From: Aquamicrobium sp. LC103
GTDB taxonomy: Bacteria; Pseudomonadota; Alphaproteobacteria; Rhizobiales; Rhizobiaceae
Length of the DNA stretch: 64,000 nucleotides
NCBI RefSeq assembly: GCF_001014615.2
Contig: NZ_LBCQ02000013.1
Coordinates: forward strand, 62,001-126,000
Reading direction: 5' to 3'
The notes below the pieces were generated by a model. The model saw nothing but the letters and a program-made list of their open reading frames with translations. It had not been told where the DNA came from and ran no database searches. Below, piece after piece: positions 59,707 through 64,000 of the stretch; positions within the stretch are counted from its first letter, which is position 1; every line of letters starts with the position of its first letter. The position numbers and the translations under genes were made by a program.

Positions 59707-61287
59707 ATGACCCAACATGCACCCCAGCGCGACGGGGGAGTGCTCGCGACCGCCATGGTCACAAGCCCTCATTCGATCGCGAGCGAAGCCGGTCGAGCTG
59801 TCCTGGCTGCCGGCGGCAACGCCATCGAAGCCGCAATCGCCATGGGTGCGGTGCTTGCGGTCGTCTATCCGCATTTTTGCGGGCTCGGCGGTGACGCAGT
59901 CTGGATCGTAGCCGACGGTGAAGGCAATCGGACGAGCTTGCTCGGCATCGGGCAAGCCGCGGCCGCGCTGCAGGGCATCGAGGGCACCGTTCCGACTCGT
60001 GGGCCGCTTTCGGCTCTGACCACGGCCTGCGCTGTCGACAGTTGGGGCAAAGCCTACGAGTTCTCAAAAATCCGTTGGGCCGGAGGCCATCCCTGGTCGT
60101 CCCTTCTCGAACCGGCAATAGACCTCGCCGAGCGCGGCTTTCCCGTGAGCAGTTCGCAGTCGTTCTGGCTCGATTATCGGCGTGCTGAATGGTCAGACTG
60201 GCCCGGTTTCGCGGAGCTTTTCGGAAGCGCGGGCGAGGCCGGTTCACCATTCAAACAACCTCGCCTTGCCCGTGCTCTTTCACAGATTGCAGCCGAGGGG
60301 GCGCGCAGCTTCTATGAGGGGGATCTGGCGCAACGAATCGCAGCCGCCCTGAGGGAGGCCGGCTCCCCCATCCGCGCGAGCGATCTCGAGCGGACAGCGA
60401 CACGTATGGCGGATCTCGAAAGCGTCGACTATCGCGGATTGACGCTTCTGGCGCCGACGGCGCCGACGCAGGGCGTGACGACGCTTTCCATCATGGCGAC
60501 GCTAGAAAAACTCAGCATTGACGCGGTCGAGGAGGGCTCGGCCGACTTCTACCATTTGATCGTTGAAGCCATCAAACAGGCATTCCTGGAACGCAACCTG
60601 ATAGGTGATCCGGACTATCACGCATTCGATGGATCGATGTTGTCTGAAGCTGCCATCGTCAGGAAAGCAGCAGCAATTGATCGGCAAAAGGCGCTCCCGT
60701 GGGCGAGGAAGTTTACCACCGGTGACACGGTCTTCTTCGCCGCCCACGACCGACAAGGTCGTAGCGTCAGCGTCCTGCAAAGCATCTATTTCGACTGGGG
60801 AAGCGGGGTGGTCGCCGGTGACACGGGCATCCTGTGGCAAAATCGGGGAGCTGCCTTCGCGCGTGCCGGCCAACCGGTCAACGGCCTGCGATCGGCGGCG
60901 CGTCCTTTTTATACATTGAACCCTGGCTTGGCATTGAAGAATGGCCGGCCACATCTGCTTTATGGAACGCAAGGCGCCGATGGCCAGCCTCAGACGCTGG
61001 CGACACTGCTGGTGCGCTTGATCGACCACAATCTGTCGCCGGCAGAAGCATTGGCGGCCCCGCGCTTTTTGCTTGGCCGCACCTTTTCCGACAGCAGGGA
61101 CAATCTCAAGCTCGAGGAAGCCATTCCTGCAGGCACATTAAAGCAGCTCGGCGCAATGGGGCACGAGACGGCCCTTCTGCCAGCCCATAGCCCCCTTTGC
61201 GGGCTCGCCGGCATCATACGGGTGAACGATGACGGTGTCGTTGGCGCCCATGATCCTCGTGGCGATGGGTGCGCGGTCGGCGTCTAG
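59707..61287 (+). CDS. Gamma-glutamyltransferase-family Ntn hydrolase
   Basis: 526-residue self-cleaving Ntn hydrolase of the gamma-glutamyltranspeptidase family. The predicted nucleophile is Thr341 in GDTVFFAAHDRQGR, aligned with the TTHxSVVD motif of classical enzymes; Val follows in place of the second Thr. N-terminal motifs are MVTSPHSIASEAGRAVLAAG, NAIEAAIAMGAVLAV and FCGLGGDAVWIV. No signal peptide is seen, so a cytoplasmic role is likely, unlike the periplasmic E. coli enzyme. Relatives act on gamma-glutamyl amides, oxamate or acylated drugs. It sits behind the TetR gene of the importer and is the best candidate for cutting the imported compound. Confidence 0.87.
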   Translation: MTQHAPQRDGGVLATAMVTSPHSIASEAGRAVLAAGGNAIEAAIAMGAVLAVVYPHFCGLGGDAVWIVADGEGNRTSLLGIGQAAAALQGIEGTVPTRGPLSALTTACAVDSWGKAYEFSKIRWAGGHPWSSLLEPAIDLAERGFPVSSSQSFWLDYRRAEWSDWPGFAELFGSAGEAGSPFKQPRLARALSQIAAEGARSFYEGDLAQRIAAALREAGSPIRASDLERTATRMADLESVDYRGLTLLAPTAPTQGVTTLSIMATLEKLSIDAVEEGSADFYHLIVEAIKQAFLERNLIGDPDYHAFDGSMLSEAAIVRKAAAIDRQKALPWARKFTTGDTVFFAAHDRQGRSVSVLQSIYFDWGSGVVAGDTGILWQNRGAAFARAGQPVNGLRSAARPFYTLNPGLALKNGRPHLLYGTQGADGQPQTLATLLVRLIDHNLSPAEALAAPRFLLGRTFSDSRDNLKLEEAIPAGTLKQLGAMGHETALLPAHSPLCGLAGIIRVNDDGVVGAHDPRGDGCAVGV

Positions 61288-61771
61288 CCCCAATGCGAGC
61301 CGAGCAAGGCTATTGCTGGAGCGCCTCACCACGAGAGCGGCGGCAAGCCTCGATGCGCGGCCAACGAACGTGATGTGAATTCCTCAAGCACTGGCAGACC
61401 CGGAGCCCTTATTGGTCGGCTGGCAGTCGACGCGGTAGAGCCTTCCGAAAATAATGACGCACCAGGAGCCGTCGCGCTCCAACTCGCCGTTGCATGATCC
61501 CCGGATGCCGTTTTCGAACTCCGAAAACGACGCCGATGACCGGGTGGCGCAACCCCTTCAGATGTGACGACGTCATCATCGAGGTTCCGCCGATCGACGC
61601 CATCGTGTTCCCGAGGTTCCGGCTTCCAAGACAATCTCGCCGATAGGGCAAAAAGCTCCACATTTTCGCCTGACGGTCCGGAACCAGCGGTTCTTGAGGA
61701 TTGCCTGGGGCGCTCGCGCTAGGGACCTCGAAATAGGGCCTTCGCATTCGGGCGCAACTTGCGCGTTATCA

Positions 61772-61783
61772 AGAATGTATTCT
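61772..61783. promoter_or_regulatory. Operator box 1 (AGAATGTATTCT)
   Basis: Near-perfect palindrome AGAAT-GT-ATTCT. It shares the AGAATGxATTCT pattern with box 2, 108 bases downstream. The regulator is not visible in the window. Confidence 0.5.
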
Positions 61784-61847
61784 CATTATGTCGTCCCCGC
61801 CTGTCGTTTCGGCAGGTGATCGACGAGAAATAGTGGATTTTTGCCGA

Positions 61848-61877
61848 TTGACAAACCCAAATCGCTGCGGATAAAAA
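61848..61877 (+). promoter_or_regulatory. Probable sigma-70 promoter of the amino-acid importer
   Basis: -35 TTGACA at 61848-61853 is perfect. An 18-base spacer leads to the weak -10 TAAAAA at 61872-61877. Operator box 2 begins three bases later, where it would block the start site. Confidence 0.45.
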
Positions 61878-61879
61878 TA

Positions 61880-61891
61880 AGAATGCATTCT
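61880..61891. promoter_or_regulatory. Operator box 2 (AGAATGCATTCT)
   Basis: Perfect 12-bp palindrome AGAATGCATTCT just after the probable -10 element and 54 bases before the binding-protein start. The core resembles FCD-type GntR sites. Confidence 0.6.
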
Positions 61892-61945
61892 CAAAACTGC
61901 AAAAACGCAGAGCGAAGATGCTTTCTTGGTTAATGGGGAACTGAC

Positions 61946-62815
61946 ATGAGATTTTTCGGCATTTCGAATGCTGCTGCGACCGTGGCAACGCTTGCGCTTC
62001 TGGGTTTTACCGGCGTCGCGAACGCGGAGACCGAACTCACCAAGCTTCTGCCGCAGGGCGTGCGCGATGCGGGTGTTTTGAAGGTCGGCGGCCCGACAGC
62101 GATCTCGCCTTATATGTATGTGGACGAAAGCGGCAAACTGGGCGGCGTCATCCATGATCTGATGAACGCCGTCGGCGAAAAGCTGGGCGTTCCGGTCGAA
62201 TTCAGCAACATCAACTACTCGGCTCTCATCCCCGCCCTGCAGGCAGAGCGGGTGGATGTGGGTATCGGCACGTTCACCGACACGCTGCAGCGTCAGGAGC
62301 AGATCGACTTCGTCGACTACATCAAGACGAACATGGTTTTGATGGGTCGCCCCGAGACGGAAGAACGTATCAAGGCAGTCGCGGATCTGTGCGGTTTCAC
62401 CGCCGCCTCGCCAAGCGGTACGACCTCCGAAATTGTGATGAAGGCGCAGGTGGATAAGTGCAAGGAAGAAGGTAAGCCGGGCATGAACGTGCTTATCGTC
62501 CCGAGCCCGGCAGAAGCCCAGCTTCAGGTGCAGACCGGCCGCGCAGACGTATTCATTCAAGCCTATGGCGTCGGCATCGGCATCCAGGCCAGCGGCCAGG
62601 GCCTCGAGATTCTCGGCGAGCCGTTCCGTCCTGAATACCACGGCGCCGGTATCAGCAAGGGCAATAAGGAACTTGCCGATGCGCTCATAGCAGGCTTCAA
62701 GGCCGTAATGGAGGACGGCAGTTATGCCGAGATACTGGCCAAGTACGACATCAGCGTGCTTGCGCTTGATGAGCCGGTCTTCAACGGCACCTCGACGAAG
62801 CCGCTGGCTGAGTAA
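61946..62815 (+). CDS. Polar amino-acid ABC substrate-binding protein (family 3)
   Basis: 289-residue SBP_bac_3 protein. The Sec signal ends at about residue 27 (GFTGVANAE). Mature motifs are GVLKVGGPTAISPYMYVDES, GGVIHDLMNAVGEKLGVPVE, VGIGTFTDTLQRQEQIDFVD and FIQAYGVGIGIQASGQGLEI. Two Cys (DLCGFTAAS and VDKCKEEG) are placed where many family 3 proteins have a disulfide. GGGGAA lies five bases before the ATG. It is the receptor of the importer continuing to the right edge; the ligand is an amino acid or small amine acid. Confidence 0.92.
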   Translation: MRFFGISNAAATVATLALLGFTGVANAETELTKLLPQGVRDAGVLKVGGPTAISPYMYVDESGKLGGVIHDLMNAVGEKLGVPVEFSNINYSALIPALQAERVDVGIGTFTDTLQRQEQIDFVDYIKTNMVLMGRPETEERIKAVADLCGFTAASPSGTTSEIVMKAQVDKCKEEGKPGMNVLIVPSPAEAQLQVQTGRADVFIQAYGVGIGIQASGQGLEILGEPFRPEYHGAGISKGNKELADALIAGFKAVMEDGSYAEILAKYDISVLALDEPVFNGTSTKPLAE

Positions 62816-62846
62816 GCCGTCGGCATTCGTAGAGAAGGATCGGATC

Positions 62847-63713
62847 ATGGCTGTCCAGGAACCCGCTGAACCCATGCTGCTGCCGCCGCGCCATCACTGG
62901 CGCGCCGTTGCGGCCGTCGCAGTATCGGTGGTGCTCGCCGCCTTCGTCGCTTCATTGGCAGGCAATCCCAACATGCAATGGGATGTGGTAGGTAACTACT
63001 TGTTCAGCGGCCAAATTCTCGATGGTTTGGCCAACACGATCATTCTGACCATTCTGTGCATGGCGATCGCCATCGTGCTCGGGATCATAATCGCCATCAT
63101 GGCGATGTCGGGCAATCCCGTGCTCTACTGGGTTGCCCAAGCCTATATCTGGTTCTTCAGAGGTGTGCCTCTGCTGGTCCAGCTTGTGTTCTGGTTCAAT
63201 CTGGCGCTGCTGTGGCCGCGGATCGGACTATCGCTTCCCTTCACGGATATCGACTACACGATCTCCACCAACGTCCTCATAACGAGCTTCGTGGCTTCGG
63301 TGCTCGGTCTCGCTCTGCATGAGGCCGCTTACATGGCCGAGATCGTTCGCGCCGGTCTCCTCGGCGTGGACAGCGGACAGTCCGAAGCGGGTCGTTCACT
63401 CGGCATGTCGGACGGACAGCTCCTGCGCAGAATCATTCTGCCCCAGGCCATGCGCATCATCGTTCCACCGACTGGAAACGAGGTCATCTCCATGCTGAAA
63501 GCAACCTCGCTTGTCGCTTTCATTGCAGGCGGTGACCTCATGACCGCGGTGCAGAACGTCTATTCGCACAATTTCCGCGTCATGCCGCTGCTGATCGTTG
63601 CAAGCATCTGGTACCTCATCGTGACCACGCTCGCGACCTTCCTGCAGTTCTATCTCGAAAAGCGGGTCGGGCAGGGCTTTTCTTCCGTCGCCAGCCGCTC
63701 CAAGCGTGCCTAG
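62847..63713 (+). CDS. Polar amino-acid ABC permease (HisM/GlnP type)
   Basis: 288-residue inner-membrane permease with an unusually long N-terminus (about 60 residues before the transport domain) carrying an extra helix. The transport domain holds GLANTIILTILCMAIAIVLG and YIWFFRGVPLLVQLVFWF. The EAA loop is SGQSEAGRSLGMSDGQLLRR, followed by IILPQAMRIIVPPTGNEVIS. GAAGGAT precedes the ATG at 62847. It is one permease for both half-channels, as in homodimeric systems, unless a second follows outside the window. Confidence 0.92.
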   Translation: MAVQEPAEPMLLPPRHHWRAVAAVAVSVVLAAFVASLAGNPNMQWDVVGNYLFSGQILDGLANTIILTILCMAIAIVLGIIIAIMAMSGNPVLYWVAQAYIWFFRGVPLLVQLVFWFNLALLWPRIGLSLPFTDIDYTISTNVLITSFVASVLGLALHEAAYMAEIVRAGLLGVDSGQSEAGRSLGMSDGQLLRRIILPQAMRIIVPPTGNEVISMLKATSLVAFIAGGDLMTAVQNVYSHNFRVMPLLIVASIWYLIVTTLATFLQFYLEKRVGQGFSSVASRSKRA

Positions 63714-63723
63714 GGAGCCCAAC

Positions 63724-64000
63724 ATGCAGGCAATGGTCCAGATTTCCCGGCTCAACAAATCCTTCGGCGCGCATCACGTCTTGCAAGACATCAACCTCGA
63801 TATCGAGGCAGAAAAGGTGACCTGCGTCATCGGCCCCTCGGGGTCGGGCAAGAGCACGATGCTTCGCTGCATCAATCGCCTCGAGACGCCAAACTCGGGC
63901 ACCATTACCGTGGACGGCGAATTGATCGGATACGAGCGCGAAGGCGCCAACCTTCGCGAACTCTCCACCAGGCGCATCGCGCAGCAGCGCGCCAGGATGG
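63724..64000 (+). CDS. Polar amino-acid ABC ATP-binding protein (C-terminus beyond window)
   Basis: The first 92 codons are visible. QISRLNKSFGAHHVLQDINL is followed by Walker A GPSGSGKST (residues 38-46) and MLRCINRLETPNSGTITVDG, typical of GlnQ/HisP ATPases. It starts 10 bases after the permease stop and completes the importer. The Q-loop, signature and Walker B lie outside the window. Confidence 0.92.
   Translation, partial: MQAMVQISRLNKSFGAHHVLQDINLDIEAEKVTCVIGPSGSGKSTMLRCINRLETPNSGTITVDGELIGYEREGANLRELSTRRIAQQRARM

Larger units (their letters stand above)
61288..61945. other. 658-base gap: no gene recognised, promoter region at right end
   Basis: 61288-61740 holds short open frames on both strands but none with a recognisable protein; it could be a decayed gene. 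From about 61770 the composition turns AT-rich and contains two AGAATG-type boxes and a promoter for the amino-acid importer. Confidence 0.55.

Noticed and set aside
61409-61747. 112-codon minus-strand frame between the GGT-like gene and the amino-acid importer
   Set aside because: No ribosome-binding site, no recognisable motif, and several competing frames of similar length. It may be a decayed gene, but I cannot name a parent family.
1-64000. CRISPR arrays, tRNA or rRNA genes, insertion sequences, phage genes, integrases
   Set aside because: I looked for repeats with regular spacing, cloverleaf-type sequences and transposase or integrase motifs on both strands and found none. A dedicated search could still reveal small RNAs.

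Overview
The window looks like chromosome of a metabolically versatile alphaproteobacterium, most likely of the Hyphomicrobiales (Mesorhizobium/Aminobacter/Nitratireductor-like). This rests on the high GC content, the crowding of TRAP and ABC solute transporters, GntR/LysR/MocR regulators beside catabolic genes, and the ytfQRT-yjfF type sugar importer. The assignment is inferred from gene content only. No rRNA, tRNA, CRISPR array, insertion sequence or phage gene was seen. Nearly all of it is catabolic and transport accessory gene content, packed in tight operons.

Layout. 0-5.6 kb: the N-terminal part of a Tat-type peptide-binding protein, a sugar isomerase-like protein, and a divergent EamA exporter / MocR regulator pair around a palindrome. 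5.7-8.9 kb: a sulfur operon of two-domain rhodanese, YeeE/YedE sulfur transporter, an APC-repeat proline-rich protein and a DUF6969-like protein. 8.9-12.6 kb: a MarR-EmrA-EmrB efflux operon divergent from a universal stress protein, with tandem operator repeats. 12.6-26.9 kb: a minus-strand run of 16 tightly packed genes that reads as one catabolic operon: TRAP importer, amidohydrolase-like protein, HpaI-type aldolase, DUF3830 protein, dihydropyrimidinase-like hydrolase, two class III CoA-transferases, acyl-CoA dehydrogenase, an intact and a degenerate MaoC protein, two DapA-like lyases, a small alpha/beta-barrel protein and a LysR regulator. I do not recognise it as a described pathway, and it is the best candidate here for an undescribed system.

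27-30.2 kb: orphan genes (zinc-ribbon protein, unknown protein, lipoprotein, membrane proteins). 30.4-34.4 kb: a GAF-AAA-Fis sigma-54 activator and an NTF2/FMO fusion flavoprotein with a textbook -24/-12 promoter and palindromic activator sites. 34.5-42.3 kb: a GntR regulator with three TTGCATGC-core boxes, facing an operon for uptake and breakdown of a four-carbon or branched acid sugar: NAD-binding/SAF oxidoreductase, TRAP importer, cyclase-family hydrolase, DUF1537 kinase, class II aldolase/decarboxylase. 42.3-47.7 kb: a galactofuranose-type ABC importer with its FadR-family regulator. 48-51.2 kb: otsA, and a divergent Lrp / saccharopine dehydrogenase-like pair.

51.3-61.3 kb: a peptide-type ABC importer with two paralogous binding proteins bracketing one permease/ATPase core, two Rid proteins inside the operon, then a TetR regulator and a gamma-glutamyltransferase-family enzyme. 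Together these suggest import and processing of a gamma-glutamyl or otherwise N-acylated amino compound. 61.7-64 kb: a polar amino-acid ABC importer running off the window, behind a promoter with two AGAATGxATTCT boxes.

Every product call is from motifs and family resemblance read by eye. Substrates are inference.
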